Positions 17,638 through 26,868 are shown, numbered from the stretch's first letter. The stretch is DNA of 64,000 nucleotides from Microbacterium laevaniformans (GCF_016907555.1 NZ_JAFBCE010000001.1:2170001-2234000); one strand, 5' to 3'. Numbers and translations: made by a program. The notes: generated from the letters alone by a model not told the origin.

Positions 17638-19167
17638 ATGACCGAGACGCAGCCGACCCTGCGCGCCCTCCTCGCGCGCCGCGACCTCGACCTGCGGCTC
17701 GCCTCCCGCCCCGACGATCTCGACGAGGGAGCGCTGGACGCGCCGCTGCGGTGGGTGCACAGCTCCGACCTCATCGACCCCACTCCCTTCCTCGCCGACG
17801 ACCTGCTGCTGCTGACGACGGGCACGCAGTTCGTCGGAGCCGGCAGTGACGGCGAAGCGGGCGATGACGCCGCCTACGTGGCGCGCCTGCGCGCCCGCGG
17901 TGTGCGCGGGCTGGGGTTCGGCACCGAGGTGGTGCGCGACGGCATCCCGCCCGCGCTCGTTCTCGCCTGCGCCGCGCAGCGGATGCCGCTGTTCGAGGTG
18001 CCCTACCGCACGCCGTTCATCGCGCTGGCACGGGCGAACGCCGAAGCCATCGCCGCGCAGGCGTATGCCCGTCGCACCTGGGCGCTGTCGGCGCAACGGG
18101 CGATCTCGCTCGCCGCACTGCGTCCGGACGGGCTGGCGGCGACCGTCGCCGAGCTCGCGTCTCAACTCGGCGCGTGGGTCGGACTGTTCGACGCCGCCGG
18201 CACGCTGACCCAGAGCGCCCCCGCCGACGTGCTCGACGACGATGCGCGCGCCGCCCTCGCGACAGAGGCCGGCGCCGTGCTGCGCCGCGGGTCCCGCGCG
18301 GCGTCGACGCTCGAGATCGGTGATCGACGCGTCACGATGCAGACCCTCGGCCGCGGGGGACACCTCCGCGGGCTCATCGCGATCGTCGGCGCCGATCTCG
18401 ACCTGGAGGGACGCAGCGTCGTGACCTCGGTCATCGCGATGGCCGGCCTCGCCCTCGAGCAGAACGTGGGACTCGGCCGCGCCCGAGCGGCACTGCGGGC
18501 AGGACTGCTGCACACGCTCCTCGAGGACGACCCGCAACTGGCGCGTCGCGTCTCGCGCGAGCTGTGGGGCCCGCTGCCGACGAGCCCCGTCCTCATCGGG
18601 GTCGCCGCCGTCGCCGCCAACCGCACGGACGCGGCGGTCGACTGGCTCGAACTGCAGGCCGCCGAACGCGGCGGCCTGTTCTACGCGCGCAGCGGCGACG
18701 GCATCGTCGTGGTCGTCTCCGCCGCCGACGAGGGCGCGCCCACCGCGCTCGCGGGTCTGCTGGATGCCGCGGTGGGGCTGTCGGAACCCACCGACTACAA
18801 CGGATTCTCTCGCGCCCACGCGCAGGCCCTCACCGCGCTGCGCACCGCCGTGAGCGGGACCGTCACGCGCTTCGCGGATGCCGCGGGGGTGCTGTCCAGT
18901 CTCGATTCCCCGGCCGCCCGCGCCCTCGCCGACGCGCGGCTGCGCCCGCTGCGGGCGCACGACGAGGCCCACGGCACAGCGCTCGTGGAGACCGTGCGCA
19001 CCTGGCTCACCCACGACGCGCGCATCGACGAGGCCGCGCGGGCTCTCGGCATCCATCGGCACACGGTGCGCGCCCGGGTCGCGCAGGCGCAGCAGCTGCT
19101 GGGGGTGGACCTGTCGAGCTTCCCGGCGCGTGCCGAGCTGTGGGCCGCCCTCGTCGCCGCGGGGTGA
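17638..19167 (+). CDS. PucR-family transcriptional regulator of the GABA/putrescine operon
   Basis: This 509-residue protein has an N-terminal PucR domain (about 8-150), a central GGDEF-derived-like region, and a C-terminal CdaR/PucR helix-turn-helix (about 445-500, DEAARALGIHRHTVRARVAQ). The family activates catabolic operons for purines, proline, GABA and other nitrogen sources in Gram-positive bacteria. Its position back-to-back with gabT makes it the likely activator of the whole cluster. ATG 17638 has a GAGGAGG site upstream. The ligand is not known from sequence; GABA or an aldehyde intermediate would fit. Confidence 0.87.
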   Translation: MTETQPTLRALLARRDLDLRLASRPDDLDEGALDAPLRWVHSSDLIDPTPFLADDLLLLTTGTQFVGAGSDGEAGDDAAYVARLRARGVRGLGFGTEVVRDGIPPALVLACAAQRMPLFEVPYRTPFIALARANAEAIAAQAYARRTWALSAQRAISLAALRPDGLAATVAELASQLGAWVGLFDAAGTLTQSAPADVLDDDARAALATEAGAVLRRGSRAASTLEIGDRRVTMQTLGRGGHLRGLIAIVGADLDLEGRSVVTSVIAMAGLALEQNVGLGRARAALRAGLLHTLLEDDPQLARRVSRELWGPLPTSPVLIGVAAVAANRTDAAVDWLELQAAERGGLFYARSGDGIVVVVSAADEGAPTALAGLLDAAVGLSEPTDYNGFSRAHAQALTALRTAVSGTVTRFADAAGVLSSLDSPAARALADARLRPLRAHDEAHGTALVETVRTWLTHDARIDEAARALGIHRHTVRARVAQAQQLLGVDLSSFPARAELWAALVAAG

Positions 19168-19172
19168 TGCGC

Positions 19173-19191
19173 TCTTGGCGGATTCTTGGCG
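19173..19191 (+). promoter_or_regulatory. 11-bp direct repeat upstream of the response regulator
   Basis: TCTTGGCG occurs at 19173-19180 and 19184-19191, one helical turn apart. This is the usual layout of OmpR/PhoB-type binding sites. Part of it (GATTCTTGGC) recurs upstream of the ferric-reductase gene at 23719-23728. Confidence 0.5.
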
Positions 19192-19204
19192 CCGATGTGG
19201 GTGA

Positions 19205-19906
19205 ATGATGGCGATGAAGATCGGAGACGCGATGACCCGCGATGGCGCACGGCCGCGACTGCTCTACGTGGAAGACGACCCGACGATCGCGGGCATGACC
19301 CTCGAGGTGCTCTCCGAGGTCTACGACGTCACGCACCTCAGCGACGGTCTCGCCGCACGGGAGCGCGTGCTGGCGGAGCGCTTCGATGTCCTGGTCGTCG
19401 ACCGGCGCCTGCCGGGGCTCGATGGGGTGGAGATCGTGCAGGCGATGCGTACCGCCCGCCTCACCACGCCGGTGCTGCTGCTGACGGCTCTCGGCGCGGT
19501 CCCGGACCGGGTCGACGGGCTCGACAGCGGCGCCAACGACTACCTCGTCAAGCCGTTCGACTTCGACGAGCTGCTCGCACGCCTGCGCGCGCTCCTCCGC
19601 GGGCACCATGCCGAGGGACGCCGGCGTCACCTCGGGGACTGGACCTTCGTCGCCGAGTCGCGCGCACTGTACGGCGGCGGCGGCGAGCGCGTCACGCTGA
19701 CGGCGACCGAGGCGCGCCTGCTGGCGCTGCTGAGCGAGAGCCCCGAGCACGTCTTCTCCCGCGACGAAATCCTTCACGCCGTCTTCTCCTCCGACGACGC
19801 ACTGAGTTCCGTCGACACCTACGTGCACTACATCCGCCGCAAGGCGTCGCCCGAGATCATCGAGACCGTTCGCGGTCGCGGCTACCGTGCGGGGACCCCG
19901 TCGTGA
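19205..19906 (+). CDS. OmpR-family response regulator
   Basis: This 233-residue protein has a receiver domain with acidic pocket YVEDD, phospho-acceptor D66 (VLVVDRRLPG) and K116 (LVKPFD), followed by a C-terminal winged helix (TATEARLLALLSESPEHVFSRDEIL; DTYVHYIRRKA). ATG 19205 is kept, but ATG 19232 (with a GGAG site and a shorter leader) is also reasonable. Its stop overlaps the kinase start (GTGA). It probably binds its own promoter and that of the convergent flavin electron-transfer operon. Confidence 0.92.
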   Translation: MMAMKIGDAMTRDGARPRLLYVEDDPTIAGMTLEVLSEVYDVTHLSDGLAARERVLAERFDVLVVDRRLPGLDGVEIVQAMRTARLTTPVLLLTALGAVPDRVDGLDSGANDYLVKPFDFDELLARLRALLRGHHAEGRRRHLGDWTFVAESRALYGGGGERVTLTATEARLLALLSESPEHVFSRDEILHAVFSSDDALSSVDTYVHYIRRKASPEIIETVRGRGYRAGTPS

Positions 19907-20889
19907 GCGACGAGGCCGACCGCCGGCGCGTTCGTCGCGCCGCGGTCCACGTCGGTCTGCTCGTCGGTGCCGCATCGGCCGTCGTGGTGACGGCGGGAGT
20001 CGCGCTTCTCGTGGCCGTTCTGCTGCTGTCAGCCCGACCCGAACTGCACCACAACGGCGAGGGCGGCGGCCGCAGCGGTCCGCCGGACGGCGACCGCATC
20101 GTCGTCGACGTCGACCGCATCCTCCCCTGGGTCGTCGCGCTCGGTCTCGCCGGGGTGGCGCTGCTCGCCCTCGTCGCCTGGTTCGCCGCCCGCCGCGCGG
20201 TGGCCCCCTTGGCCGGTGCCCTGCGGCTGCAGCGCCGCTTCGTCGCCGATGCGAGCCACGAGATCCGCACGCCGCTGACGGCTCTCACGAGCCGGACGCA
20301 GATCCTGGAGCGCCGCTACCGACGCGGCGAAGACCTCACCGCCACGCTCGCGGCGCTGCGCGCCGACGCGTCGGTCATGGACGCCGTGCTCACCGACATG
20401 CTGCTGACGGCGGAGGGAACGGCGACGGATGCCGAGCCCGCCGTCGTCGACGCGGCGCTGACGGCCGCGGCGGCCACGGTGGCGCCGCTGGCCGAGGAGG
20501 CGGGCGTGCTCGTCCGCGTCGGTCAGGGCGGCGGCGCGGGCCTGCGGGTGCGCCTTCCCCGCGTCACCCTCGACCGGCTCTGCGTCGCGCTCCTGGACAA
20601 CGCGGTGCAGCACACTCCCGCCGGCGGCGAGGTCGCACTGTCGGCGCGATCCGACGGACGGGGCGTCGCGATCCGGGTGCGTGACGGCGGCACCGGCATC
20701 GCCGATGCCGATCGCGAGCGCATCTTCGAGCGCTTCGCCCGCGGCCCGGAGTCGGGGCGGCGGCGCGGCTTCGGCCTGGGTCTCGCGCTCGTGCGCGAGG
20801 CGGCCGAGGCGGCCGGGGGCCGGATCGAGATCGAGCGGACGTCGGCGGCGGGTACCACCATGCTGCTCTGGCTGCCGCAGGCTGCGTAG
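19903..20889 (+). CDS. Sensor histidine kinase
   Basis: This 328-residue kinase has two transmembrane helices (about 15-43 and 74-96) around a very short 30-residue outer loop. It then has the H-box DASHEIRTPLTAL with H119, an N-box (LLDNAVQHTPAG), and G-boxes (VRDGGTGI; GFGLGLALV). No HAMP domain is evident between the second helix and the H-box, and the small loop suggests sensing within the membrane or through a partner. Start is GTG 19903, overlapping the response regulator by 4 bp. The pair ends 30 bp from the convergent apbE. Confidence 0.92.
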   Translation: MSDEADRRRVRRAAVHVGLLVGAASAVVVTAGVALLVAVLLLSARPELHHNGEGGGRSGPPDGDRIVVDVDRILPWVVALGLAGVALLALVAWFAARRAVAPLAGALRLQRRFVADASHEIRTPLTALTSRTQILERRYRRGEDLTATLAALRADASVMDAVLTDMLLTAEGTATDAEPAVVDAALTAAAATVAPLAEEAGVLVRVGQGGGAGLRVRLPRVTLDRLCVALLDNAVQHTPAGGEVALSARSDGRGVAIRVRDGGTGIADADRERIFERFARGPESGRRRGFGLGLALVREAAEAAGGRIEIERTSAAGTTMLLWLPQAA

Positions 20890-20919
20890 CGGCCTCGGGC
20901 CGCGGGCGTCGTCGCGGGT

Positions 20920-21717
20920 TCAGGCCGCGGGCGCCGCGACGGTCTCGACGCCGACGCCCGCGACCCATCGACGGACGCCGGCGTCGGTGACCGTCATCGC
21001 CGAGCGCAGCGGCGCGTCCCACAGCCACCGGGTGTCCTCGCCGGCAGCGACGGCGAGGGCGGTCGCCCACACGTCGGCGGTGGTGAGGTCGTCCGCGACG
21101 ACCGTGGCACTCACCGCAGCCGACACGGGCACGCCTGATCGCGGGTCGATGAGGTGGGCGCCGCGCTCTGCGGTACCGGAGGTCGCGACGGCGCCGTTGC
21201 GCACCCGCAGCGTGGCGAGAGCCGCCCCCGGCCGCGCCGGATCGGCGATCCCCACGGTCCACGACCAGTGCGCGTCGGGGGCGGTCCACACTCTCAGGTC
21301 GCCGCCGACGTTGATGCCGACGGCGCTCACCCCGGGCATCGCGAGCAGCGGCTGGAGGTGCGCCGTCGCGGCGACATCCGTCGCCCAGCCCTTCACGTAG
21401 CCGGTGGGATCGAAGCCTTCCCGCCAGAAGGCGCTGAACCGCCCGCCGGTCGCCTCCTCGAGTCGTCGGCAGGCATCGGCGACATCCGTCAGCCGCGGAT
21501 CGACGTCGGCGAAGCTCAGCTCGCCGCGGCGCAGCCGCGAGATCTCCGAGTCCGCACGGTACGTCGAGAAGATCGCCTCCAGCTCGCGGAGCATCGCGAC
21601 GGTGAAAGCCGCGGCATCCGCCGCCGCCGCGCACGCGTCAGGACTGCCGATGACGTGGATGCTGGCGGTCGTGCCCATGAGCTCCGCCGTCCAGGCGCGG
21701 CGGCTGAGTTCGCTCAT
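20920..21717 (-). CDS. apbE: FAD:protein FMN transferase (ApbE)
   Basis: This 265-residue ApbE-family enzyme attaches FMN from FAD to a Thr in an SGAT-type motif of partner proteins. Family features are GTTASIHV at the start, FSTYRADSEISRLR, NVGGDLRV and a conserved GTAERGAHLIDPRSG. No signal peptide or lipobox is seen at the N-terminus, so the site of modification is not clear. Its target is almost certainly the FMN-binding protein encoded just upstream, which it overlaps by 4 bp and which carries SGAT. Confidence 0.92.
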   Translation of the reverse strand: MSELSRRAWTAELMGTTASIHVIGSPDACAAAADAAAFTVAMLRELEAIFSTYRADSEISRLRRGELSFADVDPRLTDVADACRRLEEATGGRFSAFWREGFDPTGYVKGWATDVAATAHLQPLLAMPGVSAVGINVGGDLRVWTAPDAHWSWTVGIADPARPGAALATLRVRNGAVATSGTAERGAHLIDPRSGVPVSAAVSATVVADDLTTADVWATALAVAAGEDTRWLWDAPLRSAMTVTDAGVRRWVAGVGVETVAAPAA

Positions 21718-22250
21718 GCCGAGGCCTGGTCGATCGCCGACTGGAGCGAGTCGAGGTACCCGGTGCTCGTGTACGTCGCCCCCGACACCATGTCGATCTG
21801 CGCGCTCTGGGCCGAGAGCGTCTCGGAGATCAGCTGCGGCAGGGCGTCCTGGTTGATCTGACGGTCGCGGCTGCTGTGATCGGGGTAGGCCGGCGTCTGC
21901 ACGTCGGTGATCACGCCGCCCGAGACGGTGATCTGCACCTGCACCGCCCCGTAGCGCGTGTTGACCGCCGAGCCTGTGAACGTGCCGTCGGTGAGCCCGC
22001 TCTTCGACGTGGTCGTCGTCGAAGAGGTCGCCCCCGACGACGAGCTCGAACTCGACCCGCCGGGGGTCGTCGTGGTCGACGAGGTCCCGGCCGACGGCGA
22101 CGCCGGAGCCGGGGTGACGCGGGTGGCGTCCGTGCGATTCGCGTTCAGCGGTGCGGCGACGGCCGCGTCCTCGGGAAGGGATGTGCGATAGCTGAACAGC
22201 AGCACGAGGCCGCTGACGGTCGCGAGCAGGGCGTAGACGATTCTCTTCAT
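21714..22250 (-). CDS. Membrane-anchored FMN-binding domain protein
   Basis: This 178-residue protein has one N-terminal membrane helix or uncleaved signal (about 1-20), a Ser/Thr-rich linker (about 50-85), and an FMN-binding domain (about 88-175). That domain holds the flavinylation motif MVSGATYTS, with T159 the expected attachment site for covalent FMN. It is the likely substrate of ApbE, whose gene overlaps its stop by 4 bp. It probably passes electrons outside the membrane, taking them from the ferric-reductase-like protein encoded 19 bp upstream. The final acceptor is unknown. Confidence 0.88.
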   Translation of the reverse strand: MKRIVYALLATVSGLVLLFSYRTSLPEDAAVAAPLNANRTDATRVTPAPASPSAGTSSTTTTPGGSSSSSSSGATSSTTTTSKSGLTDGTFTGSAVNTRYGAVQVQITVSGGVITDVQTPAYPDHSSRDRQINQDALPQLISETLSAQSAQIDMVSGATYTSTGYLDSLQSAIDQASA

Positions 22251-22269
22251 GGTGGTGTCCTCTCTGAAC

Positions 22270-23685
22270 TCAGACGCCGAAGGCTTCGCTGTGGATCTGA
22301 GCGGCCGGCACTCCGGCAGCCCGCAGGTCGCGACGCACCGAGGCCATCCAGGGCTCGGGGCCGCAGAGGTAGACGTCGTGATCGTGGATGCCGGGCACCA
22401 TCCGCCGCAGCATCTCCGCACCGCGCCCATCGGCGAACGTCACCGGCAGCCACGTCGATCCGGCGCGACGGCGCGGACCGTGCAGAGCCACGTGGTGCAG
22501 GCCCCGGCGCGCGACCAGGCGCTCGATCTCGCGCACGCGCATCGACTCGGCGGCCGCATGGTCGCGAGTGATCAGGATCGCCTCGCCGGGCGCATACGGC
22601 TCGGCCTCGAGAAGCGAGACGAGGGGTGCGACGCCGGCGCCGGCACCCATCATGACGATCCCCCGCCGCGTCCGCGCCTCGCCCGTGAACTCGCCGTAGG
22701 GTCCTTCGATCAACACGCGCGTGCCCCGGCGGAGAGTCGCCAACCGGCGCGTCCCGTCGCCGACCATGCGGGCCGCAACGACGAGTTCGCCGCGGCGGGG
22801 GTCGGCCGCCAGCGACAGCGGGACTCCGCGCGTCCAGCCGGGTGCGCCCAGAAACCGCCAGACGAAGAACTGACCGGCGCGGGCGCCGAGGCGCTCCAAG
22901 CCGCGTCCGCGCATGCGGACCACGACGCCCACCGGCCCGTCGGCCTCGACGGCGACGACGCGGATGTCGTGACGCGCGGAGCGCCACAGCGGCAGCGCCA
23001 CGCGGAAGACGATGACCGCGGCGGCGGTCGCCGCCCACAATCCCCACCAGTACACCTCGGCGAGCGGATGGGCGGCGAAGTCGGCGCCGGTCCACAGCAT
23101 GTGCGGAATCGCCAGCCCGACACCGAGGTACCCGTACAGGTGCAGCAGGTGCCACGACTCGTAACGCATGGCACGGCGCGCTCGGCGGATGCTGGTCACC
23201 ACGACGAGCACCAGCAGGCCCGTTCCCGCCGTCGCGAGCATCATCCCGGGGTAGTTCCAGACGAAGTCCCACAGCTGGGCGACCACGTTGACACCGGCCT
23301 GGGCGGCGTAGCCGACCACCAGCAGGGCGATGTGGGCCAGCAGCAGCCAGAACGACCAGAAGCCGACCCAGCGGTGCATCCGCGTGATCGCATCGCGCCC
23401 GAAGGCTCGCTCGAACAGCGGCACGCGCGCCATCAGCAGCACCTGGTACAGCAGCAGATTCGCCGAGACGAGACCAGTGATCCGCCCCAGCGTGTTCAAG
23501 GTGTCGGCATCCATCGCCCGCAGGTCCTGCACGGCGCCACCGGCGATCCACAGCGCGACGACGAACAGGCTCGTCGCCCAGATGACGCCGATCGCGAGCA
23601 GCCGCCAGAGGGGGCGGCGCGCGCGGATGCCGACGCGCGGCACGGCGGCGATGAATGTGGATCGCGTGGCGGCCTGTGTGGTCAT
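22270..23685 (-). CDS. Ferric-reductase-like transmembrane flavoprotein (NOX/FRE type)
   Basis: This 471-residue protein has about six N-terminal helices with His residues suited to bind two haems (MHRWVGFWSFWLLLAHIALL; YESWHLLHLYGY). A cytosolic FAD/NAD(P)H module follows: FAD-contacting RGVPLSLAADP, pyridine-nucleotide loop GAGAGVAPLVSLLE and C-terminal YLCGPEPWM. It should carry electrons from NAD(P)H across the membrane. ATG 23685 is 6 nt after a weak GACGCT box and 33 bp after a GATTCTTGGC site shared with the two-component promoter. Confidence 0.88.
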   Translation of the reverse strand: MTTQAATRSTFIAAVPRVGIRARRPLWRLLAIGVIWATSLFVVALWIAGGAVQDLRAMDADTLNTLGRITGLVSANLLLYQVLLMARVPLFERAFGRDAITRMHRWVGFWSFWLLLAHIALLVVGYAAQAGVNVVAQLWDFVWNYPGMMLATAGTGLLVLVVVTSIRRARRAMRYESWHLLHLYGYLGVGLAIPHMLWTGADFAAHPLAEVYWWGLWAATAAAVIVFRVALPLWRSARHDIRVVAVEADGPVGVVVRMRGRGLERLGARAGQFFVWRFLGAPGWTRGVPLSLAADPRRGELVVAARMVGDGTRRLATLRRGTRVLIEGPYGEFTGEARTRRGIVMMGAGAGVAPLVSLLEAEPYAPGEAILITRDHAAAESMRVREIERLVARRGLHHVALHGPRRRAGSTWLPVTFADGRGAEMLRRMVPGIHDHDVYLCGPEPWMASVRRDLRAAGVPAAQIHSEAFGV

Positions 23686-23718
23686 GCGTCGAGCGTCGCC
23701 GACCGGCTCTGAGACAAG

Positions 23719-23728
23719 GCCAAGAATC
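23719..23728 (-). promoter_or_regulatory. GATTCTTGGC site upstream of the electron-transfer operon
   Basis: The minus-strand 10-mer GATTCTTGGC is identical to 19181-19190 in the two-component promoter. A second, weaker half may follow. It is a candidate binding site for the response regulator. Confidence 0.4.
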
Positions 23729-23779
23729 AGCGGCTCACGCGGCATCCATAGGAATCTGATAGCCCGCCGACACGGACGA

Positions 23780-24910
23780 TCAACATCCGCAGCTGCGCCG
23801 CAGCACGACCCGCGGCGCGAACACCGCGTCGAAGCGGGCGTGCCCCTCGGGCAGCGCACCGGCGGTGCCGGCGAGGATGCGGGCGGCGGCGCGTCCCATC
23901 GCCTCCATCGGCTGGCGCACGGTGGTGAGTGTCGGCGTGCTGAGCCGACCGGCCAGGATGCCATCGAACCCGGTGACGGCCACCTCGTCGGGCACGCGCA
24001 CGCCGAGGCCGGCGAGGGCATCCATCGCCGTGAGGGCGTGCTGGTCGGTCGCGCAGACGAGAACACGCGGCAGCGCACCGCGGGCGTGGAGCGCGCCAAG
24101 CTGCTCGAGCATCCGATGCGGACCGCGCACGGTGCCGTCGATCGGCTCGTCACGGGGACGCAGACCCCATCGCATCAGCGACGCCCGGTACTCCCGGAAG
24201 CGTTCGGAGTTGTCGAAGCCCTCCTGGCGCCCGACGAAGGCGACGTCGTCGTACTGGTGGTCGCCGACGAGGTGGTCGATCAGCGCACTCATCCCTCCGG
24301 CGTTGTCCACGCGAACGCGGTGATGCGGATCGTCGCCGGGAGCGACGCTGAACAGGACCGTCGGGATCGTCGCGGGCATCCGCAGCAGGGCCGCCGGCAG
24401 CACCGGCGACGGGAAGATGGCCAGTCCGTCGACCCGGCCCGCCGTATCGGCGACCGACACGTCGCTGTCGGAGCCGCTGGAGAGCATGACGGGCCGTCCG
24501 AGCATCCAGCATTCGAGCGCGAAGCCGCGCTGCACCTCGTCGACGTAGAGCGGGAACGCGCGCGGGTCGGCGAGGGTCTCGTCGTCGGACTGCGACCACG
24601 GGATGATCGACGCGGCATCCAGCGGCGAGCGCGCATCGGATCGCGGGGGTGTGACGTCGCGCGGGTCGGCCCGCTCGAGCATGAGGTCGAACGCGTGCAG
24701 GCCGAGCGTTCCCGTGCGTCCGTTCGCGAGTCCTCGCGCCGCCGCGCTCGGGGCGTACCCCAACCGCCGCGCGGCGGCCAGCACCCGCTCGCGCGTGGCT
24801 TCGCTGATCCGCTCGGGGCGTCGGAAGGCGAACGACACCGAGGCGATCGAGACCCCCGCCTCCTGTGCGACGTCGTAGACCGTCGGACGGCGCGCAGCGG
24901 CATCACTCAT
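23780..24910 (-). CDS. LacI-family transcriptional repressor of the glycoside operon
   Basis: This 376-residue protein has an N-terminal LacI helix-turn-helix (TVYDVAQEAGVSIASVSFAF) and hinge helix, then a periplasmic-binding-protein-like sensor domain ending in TVRQPMEAMGRAAA. It is the last gene of the ABC/GH3 operon and probably controls it through the palindrome at 30013-30024. ATG 24910 has an AAGGGA site; an upstream in-frame ATG is possible. The C-terminus ends in the odd tail RRSCGC. Effector sugar not predictable. Confidence 0.9.
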   Translation of the reverse strand: MSDAAARRPTVYDVAQEAGVSIASVSFAFRRPERISEATRERVLAAARRLGYAPSAAARGLANGRTGTLGLHAFDLMLERADPRDVTPPRSDARSPLDAASIIPWSQSDDETLADPRAFPLYVDEVQRGFALECWMLGRPVMLSSGSDSDVSVADTAGRVDGLAIFPSPVLPAALLRMPATIPTVLFSVAPGDDPHHRVRVDNAGGMSALIDHLVGDHQYDDVAFVGRQEGFDNSERFREYRASLMRWGLRPRDEPIDGTVRGPHRMLEQLGALHARGALPRVLVCATDQHALTAMDALAGLGVRVPDEVAVTGFDGILAGRLSTPTLTTVRQPMEAMGRAAARILAGTAGALPEGHARFDAVFAPRVVLRRSCGC

Positions 24911-24956
24911 CGGCTGTCCCTTCGTCATCGGCGGCCCGCGGCGGCTCGCGTGCGCG

Positions 24957-26837
24957 TCACCGGTCGGCGCGTTGTCCCGCCGGTACCGCCAGCTCGAGAC
25001 CGAAGTGCACCGCGAACAGCGGATCACCCGTATCCGACGGTACATCTTCGCGAGCGGCGCGCACGGCATCCATCGACCGCGGCAGTTCCACCGGCAGGCG
25101 CCCCTCGGGAGCGACACGACCGGTGAGCACATCGAGCACGGCGCGCGCGGAGCTGCCGAAGTCGACGACGATCGCCGACGCGAACTCCGCAAACGGTGTG
25201 AGGATGCCGGGCCGGTCGAGGTTGACGACGAGCACCAGCGGGCACTGCTGCGCGATCCGTCGCATGCGGTAGACGCGCCCGGGCGGGAACTCGAGCGAGC
25301 CCTGGTGGAACCAGGCCTCGAGGAAGAGATCGTCGCGCGGCTCGAACGGGGCGCCGAGACGCACCAGCGCGAGATCCGCGTCGGCGGGGTCGGCGACGAT
25401 CTCGCCCAGCTCGGCGACGTCTTCGGGGCGGAACCCCTCGACGTACACCCGGCGCCCGGCTCCGCTCAGCGGCAGCACCGGGTGATCCGCGCCCCGCGTC
25501 GGACGGTTCTGCACCACCGTCAACGAACGCGCCTGTGCGCGCTCCCCCTCCGCCCGGAACTGCGCGTTCCCGACGATGCGCTCCGCCTCGTCGGGGTCGA
25601 CGAACGGGTCGTCGAACAGGCCCAGCTGGAACTTCACGCGCAGGAGGCGAAGCGCAGACGCGTCGATGCGGCCCTCGTCGACGCGCCCCGCGCGCACGAG
25701 CTCGATCAGCAGGTCGACGCACTCCTCGCCGCCGAACTGGTCGGCCCCGGCATCCAGGATCTTGAGCATGCGTTCGCTCGGCGACAGCTCCTCGACGCCC
25801 CAAGCGCGCGCCGGCAGCACCTGGTCGCCGACGTGGTTGTCGTTGACCAGCTCCCAGTCGGTGACGACGACCCCGTCGAAGCCGAGCTCGCCGCGGAGGA
25901 GGTCCGTGACGATCTGCCGGTTGTAGCCGAAGCCGACCTCTTCGATGGGCACCCCGTTGCGCTCCAGCCCGATCGGCATGCCGTAGTACGGCATCATCGC
26001 GGCGGTGCCGCGGCGGATCGCCTCGCGGAACGGCTCCAGGTGGTACTCGAACATGCCGCCCGGGTAGACCTGCTCGCGCCCGTAGGGGAAGTGCGCGTCC
26101 TCGCCGTCCTTCTGCGGACCGCCGCCCGGGAAGTGCTTGGTCGTGCACGCGACACTGTCGGGTCCGAGCGCGTCACCCTGGAAGCCCTGCAGATAGGCGG
26201 CGGTGAACTCGGCGACCCGCGCGGCATCCTGCCCGAGGGTCTGGGCCTGCCGCCCCCAGCGGGGCTCGGTCGCGAGGTCGATCTGGGGGTGCAGGGCGGC
26301 GCGGATGCCGACGGCGCGATACTCCTGCCGCGCGACGTCGGCGAACCGGCGCACCGTCTCGACGTCGTCGATCGCCGCCAGTCCGAGACCCTCCGGCCAC
26401 TGCGAGAACGGGCCGGCGGCGAAGCCCACGCCGGTGTTCTCGACGAACGCGTGCCGCGGATCGGTGCTGACGGTGACGGGCACCCCGTGCGGGGTCTGCG
26501 CGGCCAGGGCCTGCAGGTTGTTGTTCCAGACGGCGGCCTGCCGGGCGGAGCGGATGGCGTGCACGTTGAAGTGCGACAGATGTTTGCCCCGGACGACCGT
26601 GGTCGTCGGCGACTTCGAGATGCGCCCGGGCGCCTCCAGCAGCTCGCCCTCCTCCCCCACCTCGATGACGGTCTGGAACATCAGCCCGCACTTCTCCTCC
26701 AGGCTCATCCGGGCCACGAGGTCGGCGGCGCGCTCGTCGGCGCTCAGGCGCGGATCCTCGTACGGATCCATCACCCCGTTGCCGTTGAGGTCGCGGAAGC
26801 GGGTGCCGTCGGGCGCGGTGAGATACGTGGGGGTCAT
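24957..26837 (-). CDS. Glycoside hydrolase family 3 (beta-glucosidase-like)
   Basis: This 626-residue cytoplasmic enzyme lacks a signal peptide. The GH3 (alpha/beta)8 domain carries KHFPGGGPQKDGED, and D327 in VVVTDWELVND is the likely nucleophile. The C-terminal alpha/beta sandwich follows from about residue 430. A calcium-like loop, DLNGNGVMDPYEDP, opens the protein. It would cut an oligosaccharide imported by the ABC transporter encoded upstream. Exact substrate (beta-glucoside or xyloside) cannot be fixed. The fibronectin-III domain common in larger GH3 enzymes is not apparent. Confidence 0.9.
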   Translation of the reverse strand: MTPTYLTAPDGTRFRDLNGNGVMDPYEDPRLSADERAADLVARMSLEEKCGLMFQTVIEVGEEGELLEAPGRISKSPTTTVVRGKHLSHFNVHAIRSARQAAVWNNNLQALAAQTPHGVPVTVSTDPRHAFVENTGVGFAAGPFSQWPEGLGLAAIDDVETVRRFADVARQEYRAVGIRAALHPQIDLATEPRWGRQAQTLGQDAARVAEFTAAYLQGFQGDALGPDSVACTTKHFPGGGPQKDGEDAHFPYGREQVYPGGMFEYHLEPFREAIRRGTAAMMPYYGMPIGLERNGVPIEEVGFGYNRQIVTDLLRGELGFDGVVVTDWELVNDNHVGDQVLPARAWGVEELSPSERMLKILDAGADQFGGEECVDLLIELVRAGRVDEGRIDASALRLLRVKFQLGLFDDPFVDPDEAERIVGNAQFRAEGERAQARSLTVVQNRPTRGADHPVLPLSGAGRRVYVEGFRPEDVAELGEIVADPADADLALVRLGAPFEPRDDLFLEAWFHQGSLEFPPGRVYRMRRIAQQCPLVLVVNLDRPGILTPFAEFASAIVVDFGSSARAVLDVLTGRVAPEGRLPVELPRSMDAVRAAREDVPSDTGDPLFAVHFGLELAVPAGQRADR

Positions 26838-26868
26838 GATTCTCTTTCTCGAGGCGGGTCGCGGGGGC

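Noticed and set aside
16048..19062. A 1004-residue minus-strand frame spanning gabT and the PucR gene
   Set aside because: It reads as Arg/Gly-rich shadow of two well-supported genes; no recognisable domain.
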